Assembly (NCBI GenBank): GCA_015056545.1
Contig: SVGE01000006.1
Location: 1 to 64,000 of the forward strand
DNA: 64,000 nt
Reading direction: 5' to 3'
Source of the DNA: Clostridiales bacterium
Lineage (GTDB): Bacteria; Bacillota; Clostridia; TANB77; SIG350
Shown: positions 33,867 through 43,298 of the stretch, piece after piece
Layout of the letters: each line of letters opens with the position of its first letter
Numbering within the stretch: position 1 is the stretch's first letter
Position numbers and translations under genes: made by a program
The notes under the pieces: model-generated
Seen by the model: the letters and a program-made list of their open reading frames with translations, nothing else
Database searches by the model: none
What the model was told of the DNA's origin: nothing

Positions 33867-36017
33867 CTATACATTTTTCATACTTAAACTAACTTTACCT
33901 TTTTCTCTATCAATACCAATTACTTTTACTTTTACTATATCTCCAACTTGCAATACATCTGATGGATTCTTAATATAGCTATTACTAATCTCTGAAATAT
34001 GTACTAATCCATCATTTTTAATTCCAATATCCACAAATGCTCCAAAATCTATAACATTTCTAACAGTTCCTGTAAGCACCATATTTTCTGTTAAATCATC
34101 TATTTTTAATACATCTGAACGTAATATTGGTTTTGGCATTTCTTCTCTAGGGTCTCTACCTGGTTTTTTCAATTCTTGAACAATATCTGTTAAAGTTGGT
34201 ACACCAACTCCAAGTTCTTCAGCTGTTTTAACTAAATTAATTTTATCTAATTTCTCTTTTAATTCTTCTAATTGTTCTTTATTAATTGTTTTAATATTAT
34301 ATCCTAAACTATTAATTAATCTCTCTGTTATTTCATAACTTTCTGGATGTACCCCAGTATTATCTAATATGTTTTTACTTTCAGGTATTCTTAAAAATCC
34401 TGCACATTGTGTATAACAAGCATTACCTAATTTAGATACTTTAAGTAATTCTTTTCTCTCTTCAAATTTACCATTTTCTTCTCTATATTTAACAATATTC
34501 TGAGCTATTCCTTTATTAATACCTGATACATATGAAAGAAGTGACGCTGTAGCTGTATTTAAATCAACACCTACTTTATTAACTGAATCTTCAACAACAC
34601 CAGTTAATGCTTCATCTAATTTTTTTTGATTAACATCATGTTGATATTGCCCAACCCCTATACTCTTAGGATCTATTTTTACTAGTTCAGCAAGTGGGTC
34701 TTGCAGTCTTCTTGCAATAGATATAGCTCCTCTTATTGATACATTTATATCTGGATATTCTTCTGAAGCAAGTTTTGATGCAGAATATACAGATGCACCT
34801 GCTTCACTAACAATTGTATAATATACTTTATGTTTAGCTTTTTTTATCATCTCTGAAACAAACATTTCAGATTCTCTTGAAGCAGTACCATTACCTATAG
34901 CTATCATATCTATATTATGTTTTTCAATAAGTGCTAATAATTCTTTTTCAGCACCTTCAACATCATTTTGAGGCTCTGTTGGATATACAGTTGTTGTTGC
35001 TAAAACTTTCCCTATTTCATCTATAACAGCTATTTTACATCCTGTTCTATATGCTGGGTCAAATCCCATTACAGTTATTCCTTTTATTGGTGCTTGAAGT
35101 AATAAATTTTTAACATTAACACCAAATACTTTTATAGCTTTTTCTCCTGCTTTATCTTCTAATTCATTTCTTACATCTCTTTCAATTGATGGCCCAATTA
35201 ATCTTTTATATGAATCAGATATACTCTCCAATAAGTATTCTTTAAATATGCTACTTCCAGTTATATTTTTAGAATTCAAATATTCAACAATTTCATCAAC
35301 TGGAACTTCAACTGAAACTTTTAATTTCTTTTCAGCTTCTCCTCTATTAATAGCTAAAATTCTATGACTAGGAAGTTTAGCTATAGGTTCTGAAAAATCA
35401 TAATACATGTTATATACAGTATTTTCATCTTTATTTACAGCTTTTGTAACAATAGTACCCTTATTAAAAGATAATTCTCTAATATATTTTCTAAATTCAG
35501 CATTATCTGATATTTGCTCAGCAATAATATCCATAGCGCCTTCAATTGCTTGTCTGCTATTTTCTACACCTTTTTCAACATCTATATATTTACTTGCAAT
35601 TTCTTCAATACTACCATTCTCTATTTCTTGTTTAAACATTATTTCAGCTAAAGGCTCTAATCCCTTTTCTTTAGCAATAGTTGCTCTTGTTCTTTTCTTT
35701 TGTTTATATGGTCTATATATATCTTCTAATTCTGTAAGTGTTTTTGCAATAAAAATTGCAGTTGTTAATTCATCTGTAAGTTTTCCTTGTTCATCAATAA
35801 GTCTAATTATTTCTTCTTTTCTTGTTTCTAAATTTCTTAAATAATTTAATCTATCATAAAAATCTCTTAAAACAATATCATTCATTTGTCCTGTTTTTTC
35901 TTTTCTATATCTTGCTATAAATGGAATTGTATTTCCTTCATCTATTAATGCTATTGTATTTTCAACTTGAAATTTTTTTAAGTTAAATTCTGTTATTAAT
36001 TGTTCCTCTATATTCAT
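33867..36017 (-). CDS. tex: Tex family RNA-binding protein
   Basis: The 716-residue protein has the N-terminal helical domain, the YqgF-like RNase H fold (MGFDPAYRTGCKIAVID), helix-hairpin-helix repeats (VGVDLNTATASLLSYVSGI) and a C-terminal S1 RNA-binding domain (MVLTGTVRNVIDFGAFVDIG). Tex is a conserved factor proposed to act in transcription and RNA handling. RBS GAAAGAGGT. It heads the unit containing both tandem paralogues. Confidence 0.96.
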   Translation of the reverse strand: MNIEEQLITEFNLKKFQVENTIALIDEGNTIPFIARYRKEKTGQMNDIVLRDFYDRLNYLRNLETRKEEIIRLIDEQGKLTDELTTAIFIAKTLTELEDIYRPYKQKKRTRATIAKEKGLEPLAEIMFKQEIENGSIEEIASKYIDVEKGVENSRQAIEGAMDIIAEQISDNAEFRKYIRELSFNKGTIVTKAVNKDENTVYNMYYDFSEPIAKLPSHRILAINRGEAEKKLKVSVEVPVDEIVEYLNSKNITGSSIFKEYLLESISDSYKRLIGPSIERDVRNELEDKAGEKAIKVFGVNVKNLLLQAPIKGITVMGFDPAYRTGCKIAVIDEIGKVLATTTVYPTEPQNDVEGAEKELLALIEKHNIDMIAIGNGTASRESEMFVSEMIKKAKHKVYYTIVSEAGASVYSASKLASEEYPDINVSIRGAISIARRLQDPLAELVKIDPKSIGVGQYQHDVNQKKLDEALTGVVEDSVNKVGVDLNTATASLLSYVSGINKGIAQNIVKYREENGKFEERKELLKVSKLGNACYTQCAGFLRIPESKNILDNTGVHPESYEITERLINSLGYNIKTINKEQLEELKEKLDKINLVKTAEELGVGVPTLTDIVQELKKPGRDPREEMPKPILRSDVLKIDDLTENMVLTGTVRNVIDFGAFVDIGIKNDGLVHISEISNSYIKNPSDVLQVGDIVKVKVIGIDREKGKVSLSMKNV

Positions 36018-36217
36018 TTTTACCTCTTTCCGTAATATTTATTACATGTTTTTATATATAATTTATATCACATGTAATTTATCTTTTCAACATATGTAAC
36101 AGGAAAAATATATTAATTGAAAGAAAAAAATCTATAATAAAACTGAGCAATAGTTCTAAAGTAAAATTTAGCAATTATGAACATATAAAAAATAAACAAA
36201 TATAAAATACCTTTTTC

Positions 36218-36272
36218 AAAAAATCCCGACCACCCACCCCAAACAAATAAGAAGGTACTGCTGTACCTTCTT
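36218..36272 (-). repeat. G-rich element plus hairpin, copy 2
   Basis: It is the same arrangement as copy 1, with the hairpin AAGAAGGTAC/GTACCTTCTT at 36249-36272 and the G-rich run (one base different) before a T run. It lies ~220 bases past the stop of variable gene 2. Confidence 0.75.
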
Positions 36273-36485
36273 CTCTTGTTAAGTTTTCTATTAAATATCC
36301 ATATATTTCATTTGCCTTATTTAATGCTGTTTCTGGTAAAACCTTTAGCTTTTTCATTACCTTCAAATTTTTTTTAATCTGCTTAAATTTTCATATATGA
36401 AATTATCTAACTAGCATCTTTTCCATATACATATATGAATTTAACTCCTCTTACCTTTACTACATCCGACGCACCCCACGCGCTT
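36220..36485 (-). pseudogene. Decayed MutS-like (MSL) DGR accessory remnant, copy A
   Basis: Minus-strand fragments in shifting frames read VVKVRGVKFIYVYGKDAS-stop, then IISYMKI, then LPETALNKANEIYGYLIE. The first piece matches the MutS domain I pattern (hydrophobic, GxFYxxYGxDA). The order fits a degraded MutS-like protein such as those reported with some DGRs. No complete frame survives, and the assignment relies on my recall of this family. Confidence 0.4.
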
Positions 36486-36490
36486 TCGTC

Positions 36491-37714
36491 CTATTTTATT
36501 TCCCAGGCTCTTTCTTGTGTATCTCCTCCTGCTTCTTCATCTACTACTTGGATGCTAGAACTTAGTGTTACTACAGGGCGCAAACCACACACGCCGTCGT
36601 TCTCGACACCAACCGAAATGCACAAATTGTACGTGTCCACGTAGTCGCCGTACACACTGCGCACACGGAAGCTCGCGTCGCTGCCGAAATAGACATCAGC
36701 GCAAGACGAAGACAGCCAGTAGTACTTATCTCTAAATATCATGTCTTTTGCTTTTTCACTCGCTTCTGTACAGTCTGATTTATTATAAGAGTAATATAAC
36801 TCTAAATCTTCATAATCGTCTGGTAGACTTCCACTAATACTTAAGCCTGTTTCTTCCATTGCATCCCCAAATGTAAATCCTAGTTCTTTATTTACTTCTT
36901 CTCCTGCACTCTTATAATAACGTGGTACTGGTTCATATTTTAATACTTCATTTACATCTTCTACTCTTAAGTTCCTTCCTCCATATACCTCTTTGCATAT
37001 TGCATCTAATGCTCCTGGTCCTTTTGTAAATCCTTCTTCTCCATATAGGTATATATTTTCTACTGGGTCTGCACTTACTAATGTTACTGTGCTTCCATCA
37101 TTTTTTAGCACTCTCCACTTTATTTCTTCGTTATATCCTATTATTATTTCATCTACTCCTTCATTATATGTCCTGTTAGTGTCTTTCCTATTATATATCC
37201 AATTTGTTGCTTCTGCTCCTAGCTTTTCTGTTATATTATATGTCTTTCTCTCTGCCTCTGGTATACTATATACTACATAGTCTCCTTCTTCTAATAATGC
37301 TATATCTGATGTTTCTCCTGCTCCTATTCCTAAGTCTGCTAACCATTTGCTATATGGGTCATCAGTTCTTGTTCCTAATACTATTTCTCCATTACTTATT
37401 ACTATTAAATCTTTATACTCTTCTTTGAATTCTGGGATTATTCCTTGTATTCCTGCCAAATCATCTGCATTATATAATCCGCCTTCTCCATTCCCGGTTG
37501 CTAATTCTATTTGTTTTTCTGCATTCTTTACTGCTAATATTTCTTGATATGTTCTTATATCACTTTTAAATACTGCTTCTTTTGCCTTTTCTATTATTCC
37601 ACCTTCCATAAAAGTTACAATAACTGCTGCTGTTAATATTATTAGCACAATTATTGTTACTATTAGTGCAACTAGCGATATACCTGATGTTTTGTTCCTT
37701 CTTAAATTTTTCAT
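36491..37714 (-). CDS. Pilin-like surface protein with variable lectin-like C-terminus, copy 2
   Basis: The 407-residue paralogue of the 5576 and 61749 genes starts with MKNLRRNKTSG and the hydrophobic prepilin helix. An AT-rich middle follows (EEIKWRVLKNDGSTVTLVSADP, typical of DUF6273). The C-terminal part has YYWLSSSCADV, then ~35 GC-rich variable codons and GLRPVVTLSS, followed by a constant tail ending ERAWEIK. It differs from copy 3 mostly at first and second codon positions in the variable segment (about 36575-36710). RBS GGGAGA. Confidence 0.82.
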   Translation of the reverse strand: MKNLRRNKTSGISLVALIVTIIVLIILTAAVIVTFMEGGIIEKAKEAVFKSDIRTYQEILAVKNAEKQIELATGNGEGGLYNADDLAGIQGIIPEFKEEYKDLIVISNGEIVLGTRTDDPYSKWLADLGIGAGETSDIALLEEGDYVVYSIPEAERKTYNITEKLGAEATNWIYNRKDTNRTYNEGVDEIIIGYNEEIKWRVLKNDGSTVTLVSADPVENIYLYGEEGFTKGPGALDAICKEVYGGRNLRVEDVNEVLKYEPVPRYYKSAGEEVNKELGFTFGDAMEETGLSISGSLPDDYEDLELYYSYNKSDCTEASEKAKDMIFRDKYYWLSSSCADVYFGSDASFRVRSVYGDYVDTYNLCISVGVENDGVCGLRPVVTLSSSIQVVDEEAGGDTQERAWEIK

Positions 37715-38150
37715 AATCTTTTCTCCCTTCGTATTTTAAATTTGTTATTATACAATTTTATTGTATAACACTTTTGGTTTTACCTAAGCTGTTTTGTTGT
37801 GGTTTTTTTTATTTTTCTTTTATTACCTCCTTTCTCGGATCTTTATTTTATTATTGCCAAAATATATTTTTATAATTTGGGCACAAAACTTGCTAATAAA
37901 AATCAATAGTTTTTTATAAACTTTTTTAATTTCTATTATTTTTGCATAACAAAAGAACCTAAGACTATACTACGTTTTATCGTAATATATTCTTAAGTTC
38001 TTTGCAAAAATTGGCATGTCAATTAAAGATGTTTTATTATATAAACATCCCCCCCCCTAGTATTTAGCACTTTCTGGCACTTTACTTTGGTACTATTTGA
38101 CATTTTTCTACACCCACTTTCTTGTTTGTATAGTATCATATGTAGTTTAT
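37715..38150 (-). promoter_or_regulatory. Conserved long leader of variable gene 2
   Basis: It is homologous to the leader at 6545-6905, with a G9 tract (38049-38057), the AACATC hairpin and the AGAACTTAAGA/TCTTAGGTTCT terminator-like hairpin (37954-38001). It carries an ~80-base AT-rich insertion between the hairpin and the AAAGGAGGT site. The start codon lies past a TTATACAAT/ATTGTATAA palindrome. Confidence 0.6.
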
Positions 38151-38165
38151 CATTTCAAGTATTTT

Positions 38166-38555
38166 TTATAAAATATCATCTTGCATGCAAACTTTTATGT
38201 CTGTTTCATTAGTTACTAAAACTGCTATACCATGTTCAATATCAAATTTAAAATTACATAATATAGCTATAATTCTATCATTACTACTACTTCTTTTTAT
38301 ATAAATTGTTGTAGGCTTAACATATTTAAAAATATTATCAAAATTATTATTAATTTGTTCATTATAGTTTTCTTTGCAATATTTTTCTATTTCAATATAT
38401 GCTTGCTCAAAAATATTGTTATGTTGTTTTATAAAACTTTCATATGCTTGTATTTGTTGTTTAGTTATTTCTTCTCCTTCGAAATTATCAAATACAATTT
38501 TTAAATCTAACTCTCTTCCCCATATATTGAATTTTTCTATTCTTTCATTTTCCAT
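38166..38555 (-). CDS. Hypothetical protein (DUF6985-like)
   Basis: The 129-residue soluble protein starts WGRELDLKIVFDNFEGEEIT and is rich in aromatic and charged residues. It resembles the DUF6985-type proteins seen as small immunity-like genes, but I hold this weakly. It lies 10 bases after the zinc-ribbon protein gene and follows TAGGAGA. Confidence 0.6.
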   Translation of the reverse strand: MENERIEKFNIWGRELDLKIVFDNFEGEEITKQQIQAYESFIKQHNNIFEQAYIEIEKYCKENYNEQINNNFDNIFKYVKPTTIYIKRSSSNDRIIAILCNFKFDIEHGIAVLVTNETDIKVCMQDDIL

Positions 38556-38565
38556 CTTTTTTCTC

Positions 38566-39297
38566 CTATTTATTCATATCTACATGTATTGTTATATAAT
38601 CTCCATATTTAATATCTATTTTTTTTGCATTTTCAGGTATTTCAAACCCTATATATCCATCTATCTTTCCACCTGGTATTATATATGCTTCAGGTAATTG
38701 CTTTTTATCTGAAAAACTAGCTCTTTCACATTGAACTCCATTAACCAATGCTCTTATTTTTTCTTCATCATATAATTCTTTATCTGATATATTTTCCACT
38801 GTAAAATGGAAACGTACATATTTATATCCATTTGTAGGTTCTGAATATCTTTCAAATTCTTCATATCCATCACAAGTAACACTAAATGTTGATGTACTTA
38901 CAGGCTCATTAAAATTTCCTTCCACTGCTACTTCTTGTACTATATTTTTATCATTATTATCATTAGTTACCACTTGGTCTTTTATTGCTATAATAATAGA
39001 AACAGCTAATAAAATTATCACAAGTATGAATGGAATAAGGCAACCTATTTTTAAAATCCTTACAAACTCTGTTCCTTTTCTCATACTTTCTAATGTTTCT
39101 TGTCTACGTATATTTTCAATTTTTTCTTGTTCAAGTTGTATTTTTTTCTTTTCTAATTCTATTTTCTCTTGTTCATTTTTTATTTCCATGGCATTTTTAA
39201 TTGCTTTATTATTACTTAAATCTGCTCCACAACTTGGACATTTTGTGTTTTTATCTGTATCTATAGTATTTCCACAATATTCGCATACTACTTTCAT
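38566..39297 (-). CDS. Zinc-ribbon membrane protein with DUF4352-like domain
   Basis: The 243-residue protein has an N-terminal zinc ribbon, CEYCGNTIDTDKNTKCPSCG (residues 4-23), a Lys/Glu/Gln-rich helix, a transmembrane segment (about 82-107) and an outer beta-sandwich of the DUF4352 type (GYKYVRFHFTVENISDKEL). The domain order suggests a sensor or anchor. RBS AAGGAGGT. It is followed by the 38166 gene. Confidence 0.78.
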   Translation of the reverse strand: MKVVCEYCGNTIDTDKNTKCPSCGADLSNNKAIKNAMEIKNEQEKIELEKKKIQLEQEKIENIRRQETLESMRKGTEFVRILKIGCLIPFILVIILLAVSIIIAIKDQVVTNDNNDKNIVQEVAVEGNFNEPVSTSTFSVTCDGYEEFERYSEPTNGYKYVRFHFTVENISDKELYDEEKIRALVNGVQCERASFSDKKQLPEAYIIPGGKIDGYIGFEIPENAKKIDIKYGDYITIHVDMNK

Positions 39298-39360
39298 TAT
39301 TAATTACCTCCTTATATATATGTACACAATACCATATATTATTTAAAATAGCAATATACA

Positions 39361-39410
39361 AAAAGAACAAATTTAAACAAAATATACTTTATTTAAATCT
39401 GTTCTTTTAT
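39361..39410 (-). terminator. Terminator of the PHP gene
   Basis: AAAAGAACA-A-ATTTAAA pairs with TTTAAAT-C-TGTTCTTTT, and the minus strand ends in T5. Confidence 0.82.
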
Positions 39411-39416
39411 ATAATC

Positions 39417-40277
39417 TTACTGATGTTTGGAAATATGACTTTTTTCTTTTTTTATCTTTCTTAATATTTTTGGGTCATCAATGCACATATCATTTTCTAT
39501 TCCTGTTATAAGGTTTGGAAATCCTTCTCGTATTCTGTGAAAATCACTTCCAACACTAGGTATTAAAGAATATTTTTCACATAAATTTAGCAGATATTCT
39601 CTTTTATCTTCTAAGATATGTGGTGTATACACTTCTATACCTCTTATTCCATATGAAACTAATTGTTCAATTCTTTCCTCAAAGTTTGAACCACCTATTC
39701 TTAAGCTATTAGGATGAGCTAGTATTGGTACACCCTTTGCATGAATAATTGCATCAATTACTTCTTTTGCTTCTAGCTTTTCCCTTTCGACATATACTTT
39801 TTTATTCAAAAGTATATCTTCATAAGCTTTATTGGCACTATCTGAATAATGCATCGAAGCAAGAGTTATTGCTATATCATATCTACCAATACTACTTCTA
39901 TCTCTACAATATGCTTTTACATCATCATATGTTATTTTAAAATTTTGTTTCCTTAATTTTAAAATAGTATCTTCAACTAATACTTTTCTTTTTGTTTCAT
40001 AATAGTCTACAAGGCTATATATTGATTTATTTACATATAGTCCAACAATATGCAATCTTTTGCTTTTAGGTGCTTGTGCACTAATTTCAATACCAGGTAT
40101 TATTGTTAATTTTTTATTTGCTATTTGCCGTGCATAATCTACACCAGCTAATGTATAATGATCTGTTATTGCTATTGTATTTGCACCGTTTTCAATAGCT
40201 CTTCTTACAACTTCGCCTGGACTTAAACTACCATCAGAACAACTTGTATGAATATGGAAATCATAATACCGTCCCAT
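39417..40277 (-). CDS. PHP domain phosphoesterase
   Basis: The 286-residue enzyme has the PHP metal motifs DFHIHTSCSDGSLSP, TDHYTLAGV, HIVGLYV, LAHPNSL and SVGSDFHRI. The closest known members hydrolyse 3',5'-nucleoside bisphosphates or trim RNA 5' ends (RNase AM), and either activity is plausible. ATG at 40277 follows AAAGGAG; the earlier frame opening lacks a site. It is monocistronic. Confidence 0.9.
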   Translation of the reverse strand: MGRYYDFHIHTSCSDGSLSPGEVVRRAIENGANTIAITDHYTLAGVDYARQIANKKLTIIPGIEISAQAPKSKRLHIVGLYVNKSIYSLVDYYETKRKVLVEDTILKLRKQNFKITYDDVKAYCRDRSSIGRYDIAITLASMHYSDSANKAYEDILLNKKVYVEREKLEAKEVIDAIIHAKGVPILAHPNSLRIGGSNFEERIEQLVSYGIRGIEVYTPHILEDKREYLLNLCEKYSLIPSVGSDFHRIREGFPNLITGIENDMCIDDPKILRKIKKEKSHISKHQ

Positions 40278-40436
40278 ATATATTCTTCTCCTTTCAAAAT
40301 GAAATAAAGACATTTTTCTACTTTTTTTATTATCTTATTATATTTTTAAGTATAAATCAATAAACATAATATTTTTTTGTACATTATACATTTATATGAT
40401 ATATTGTACATATATAACTAAGAGGAGGGATTCTTT

Positions 40437-40844
40437 ATGTTTTCAAAAATAATTAGAACAATTTATTTATATTTAGTTTGTCTTATTTCACTTTTTATGA
40501 TTGTTGGTGGTTTAATTTCTGCAATCAGTGAAATAGCTGAAATTGTATTTCCTAGTAATTATTATTCTACTGCTTATGATGAGTATACTGATAAAGAATA
40601 TTTTTCAGATAATTATAATTTAACAGATGAACAATTTGATAAATATATGCAAGCTCAAAAAGAAGAAAGAAATGCTGAATATGAATTAGAAATGCAAAGA
40701 AGAAAAAATAATAATATTAAGGGAGTTATTAATTCATTATCCTTTGTTATTGTTGGTTTACCTATATATATTTATAACTGGAGAAAAATTGAAAAAGAAA
40801 AAGATATTGCTATTACAAATAATACCGAAAGTGAAGGTGTATAA
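40437..40844 (+). CDS. Small membrane protein (tandem paralogue)
   Basis: The 135-residue protein has two transmembrane helices (about 10-35 and 95-115) around a Tyr/Asp/Glu-rich region. Its N-terminus (IIRTIYLYLVCLISLFMIVGG) is similar to the next gene's. It resembles DUF5671-type proteins of unknown role. RBS GAGGAGGG. Confidence 0.75.
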   Translation: MFSKIIRTIYLYLVCLISLFMIVGGLISAISEIAEIVFPSNYYSTAYDEYTDKEYFSDNYNLTDEQFDKYMQAQKEERNAEYELEMQRRKNNNIKGVINSLSFVIVGLPIYIYNWRKIEKEKDIAITNNTESEGV

Positions 40845-40846
40845 AT

Positions 40847-41182
40847 ATGCTAGCTCTAATAATATTATTGTTATTAATTATTGTAGTACCTATTATTTTA
40901 GTAGTTTTATTGGTAAAGTTCTTGTCTAAAGATAAAGAATTATTTGAAATAAAAATTAGACATTTATATTGTTATATTGTAATGCTTATATCTTTATTTA
41001 TTAATGTATATAGTTTAATATATCTGATTTCAAGTTTAACAGATTTATTACTTCCAGATCCAACACTTAGTGAAATTAATTATAATACATATTATGTGGA
41101 TATTATTACTTGTCTAGGTGCTTTATTAGTTTGCATACCTGTATTCTTTAGACATAAAAATCTTATTGAAAAGAAGAAATAA
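40847..41182 (+). CDS. Small membrane protein (tandem paralogue)
   Basis: The 111-residue protein has three hydrophobic segments (residues 2-24, 38-62 and 83-101). RHLYCYIVMLISLFINVYSL mirrors the previous gene's helix region. The start is two bases after the upstream stop, with GAAGGTG as a modest ribosome site, so the pair is a two-gene operon. Confidence 0.72.
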   Translation: MLALIILLLLIIVVPIILVVLLVKFLSKDKELFEIKIRHLYCYIVMLISLFINVYSLIYLISSLTDLLLPDPTLSEINYNTYYVDIITCLGALLVCIPVFFRHKNLIEKKK

Positions 41183-41199
41183 TTTTTCAAGCAAAAATA

Positions 41200-41232
41200 A
41201 AGATACTATTAGTTTTGAGCTAATAGTATCTT
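41200..41232. terminator. Bidirectional terminator
   Basis: AAGATACTATTAG and CTAATAGTATCTT form a perfect 13-bp stem between the convergent membrane-protein and yebC genes, with T-rich flanks on both strands. Confidence 0.9.
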
Positions 41233-41254
41233 ATTTATTTATTTAAGTTTAATT

Positions 41255-41974
41255 TTATTCAGCATTAGTCCATACTTGACTAACATCATCATGTTCTTCT
41301 AATTGTTCTAACAATTTTTCTAATCTTTCTGCTTCTTTCCCTTCTAATGATGCATATGTAGTTGGAACCATTTGAACTTCTGCTTCCATAAATTCAATTC
41401 CGTTTTTCTCTAATTCTTCCATAACAGCTGTAAAATTAGATGGTTCAGTAATTATTTCATAGTATTCTTCTTCAACTTGAAAATCTTCTGCTCCAGCTTC
41501 TAATGATAACATCATTAAATCATCTTCTACAACTTTATCATTTTTTTCTACAACTAATACACCTTTTTTATTAAACATATATCCTACACAACCTGTAGTT
41601 CCTAAATTTCCTCCGAATTTATCAAATAAATGTCTAACATCTGCTGCAGTTCTATTTTTATTATCTGTTGTTGCTTCAACAATTATAGCAACACCACCTG
41701 GTCCATATCCTTCATATGTTATTTCTTCATAATTAGCATTACTTCCTTCACCAGATGCTTTTTTTATACTTCTTTCAATTGTATCATTTGGCATGTTATT
41801 TGCTTTACATTTTGCAATAACATCTTTAAGTTTACTATTTGCTGATGGATCAGGTCCACCTGCTTTAACCGCTACTAATATTTCTCTACCTAATTTTGTA
41901 AATATTTTTCCTCTTGCTGCATCAGCTTTTCCTTTTTTAGCAGCAATATTATGCCATTTTGAATGTCCTGACAT
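41255..41974 (-). CDS. yebC: YebC/TACO1 family protein
   Basis: The 239-residue protein starts [22 protein letters not shown], the family's hallmark, with [25 protein letters not shown] and [17 protein letters not shown] following. YebC proteins were called transcriptional regulators and are now linked to translation, including relief of stalling. RBS AAAGGAGGAG. Confidence 0.96.
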   Translation of the reverse strand: MSGHSKWHNIAAKKGKADAARGKIFTKLGREILVAVKAGGPDPSANSKLKDVIAKCKANNMPNDTIERSIKKASGEGSNANYEEITYEGYGPGGVAIIVEATTDNKNRTAADVRHLFDKFGGNLGTTGCVGYMFNKKGVLVVEKNDKVVEDDLMMLSLEAGAEDFQVEEEYYEIITEPSNFTAVMEELEKNGIEFMEAEVQMVPTTYASLEGKEAERLEKLLEQLEEHDDVSQVWTNAE

Positions 41975-42084
41975 CTTAACTCCTCCTTTTACTTACTTTT
42001 TCTCAAATATTTTATCATACTTTTTATTATTTGTGTAGTAGTTTTATAATCTTTTTTTATTTATCTTTAATCTATTATCTTTCC

Positions 42085-42480
42085 AATATGTTTTAAACTT
42101 TCAATTAAATCTTTATACTCAATTCCTTCAGTATAAAAATTATTTTTTTATATCTCTCCCATTATTTCTTTCTACAATTTTTTTATTTTATCTATGTTAT
42201 CCATTTTATCATCTCCTTTGACTTTCTTACCCATATTATATGTGTCATCGGTATGATTATCAATATTGTAGTTTGATTTTTACATTATTATTTCTTATAG
42301 TTATCTTTCTATATAGTCTTTCCAATATATTTTAAGTTTTCTATTAATTCCTTATATTTTATGTTTTTTTAATAATTTAATTATTAAATATACCTTTATT
42401 TATGCTATTATCATATATTTTTGTTCCATATCTTTTTGTTCTATATTCTATATCTCCTTCTTTATTATTTAGTTTTATTT
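42085..42480 (-). pseudogene. Degenerate duplicated gene fragments
   Basis: Minus-strand fragments read EGIEYKDLIESLKHIGKIID-stop (42080-42160), KYKELIENLKYIGKTI-stop (42315-42360) and GDIEYRTKRYGTKIYDNSI (42395-42460). They look like tandemly duplicated, decayed ends of one gene family that I cannot name. No intact gene is found in 41975-42640. Confidence 0.35.
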
Positions 42481-42600
42481 TTGAAAATTTAGAATGAATT
42501 ATTCCTTAGAAAAATATCATAATATTTTTTAGATGTATTATTTATATCATTTTTTCCATTAATTTTAAATACTTTTGACTATTTTCTTTTAAGCATATGA

Positions 42601-42635
42601 AAAGACTCACAACTAGTTAAGTTGTAAGTCTTTTA
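42601..42635 (-). terminator. Terminator of the 42640 gene
   Basis: AAAAGACTCACAAC and GTTGTAAGTCTTTT pair with one mismatch; the minus strand ends in T4 within a T-rich context. Confidence 0.78.
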
Positions 42636-42639
42636 TTCT

Positions 42640-43143
42640 TTAATCTGTTAAAGCATCCTTAATAGCTATTTCTTTTTCAATAACTATATATGTATTAAAA
42701 TCATCGTCAATTTTAATTTCATATATATAACCATTGAAAAAAACAAAATTGTTTTTATGGTTTTTAAGTTTTTCAAAAAAAGCCGGTGTTATATAGAACT
42801 GTACTCTTTCTTTTTTACCAACATAAATAGGCTCACGAGAAATATTTACAAGACCGTCACTTTTCTTTTTTATTATCTGATATGCATGTGCAAGAGTTTT
42901 ACAGTTATATATTGCCATTTGGTATTTCTTTTGCCACAAATAAAGTAAACTTCTCAACAATACGCTCTTTGATTTACCTGAAGCTCTTTGATTTAAGAAT
43001 ATATTTCTTATTTCGCTTTCACTCTCATCAAGGTCAACATCCAAGATAGTAATTCCATACCGAATATAATTATCCCATATTTGGCCATAGTGTTTTGAAA
43101 AATAATCAAATCCTTTAAAACCAATAGTATCCATTTTGTTCAT
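42640..43143 (-). CDS. Hypothetical protein
   Basis: The 167-residue soluble protein starts MNKMDTIGFKGFDYFSKHYG and ends in a beta-rich region (FNTYIVIEKEIAIKDAL). I do not recognise it. ATG at 43143 with AAAGGAC is preferred over the longer frame reaching 43245. It is monocistronic, with its own promoter and terminator. GC-richer codons than the neighbours again suggest an acquired gene. Confidence 0.65.
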   Translation of the reverse strand: MNKMDTIGFKGFDYFSKHYGQIWDNYIRYGITILDVDLDESESEIRNIFLNQRASGKSKSVLLRSLLYLWQKKYQMAIYNCKTLAHAYQIIKKKSDGLVNISREPIYVGKKERVQFYITPAFFEKLKNHKNNFVFFNGYIYEIKIDDDFNTYIVIEKEIAIKDALTD

Positions 43144-43233
43144 AAAACTATACGTCCTTTCATTATAAAATAATAATACAGTACTTACCTCCATAGTACT
43201 ATTAAAATAAAAAAAAAATTTTTTCACAAAATA

Positions 43234-43262
43234 ATTATAGCACAATTTGTTAACATAATCAA
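43234..43262 (-). promoter_or_regulatory. Promoter of the 42640 gene
   Basis: On the minus strand TTGATT (43262-43257) and TATAAT (43239-43234) are 17 bases apart, ~90 bases upstream of the start. Confidence 0.65.
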
Positions 43263-43298
43263 TAACAAACTGTGCTATTCACACTATACAATTCATTT

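Noticed and set aside
36175-36366. Intact 63-residue gene
   Set aside because: It opens in the middle of the MSL-like remnant; the homologous stretch in copy 3 is broken by stops, so it is a decayed frame rather than a gene.
38060-38105. TGGCAC-type sigma-54 promoter
   Set aside because: CTGGCAC occurs on the plus strand pointing away from the gene and lacks the TTGCW half at the required spacing.
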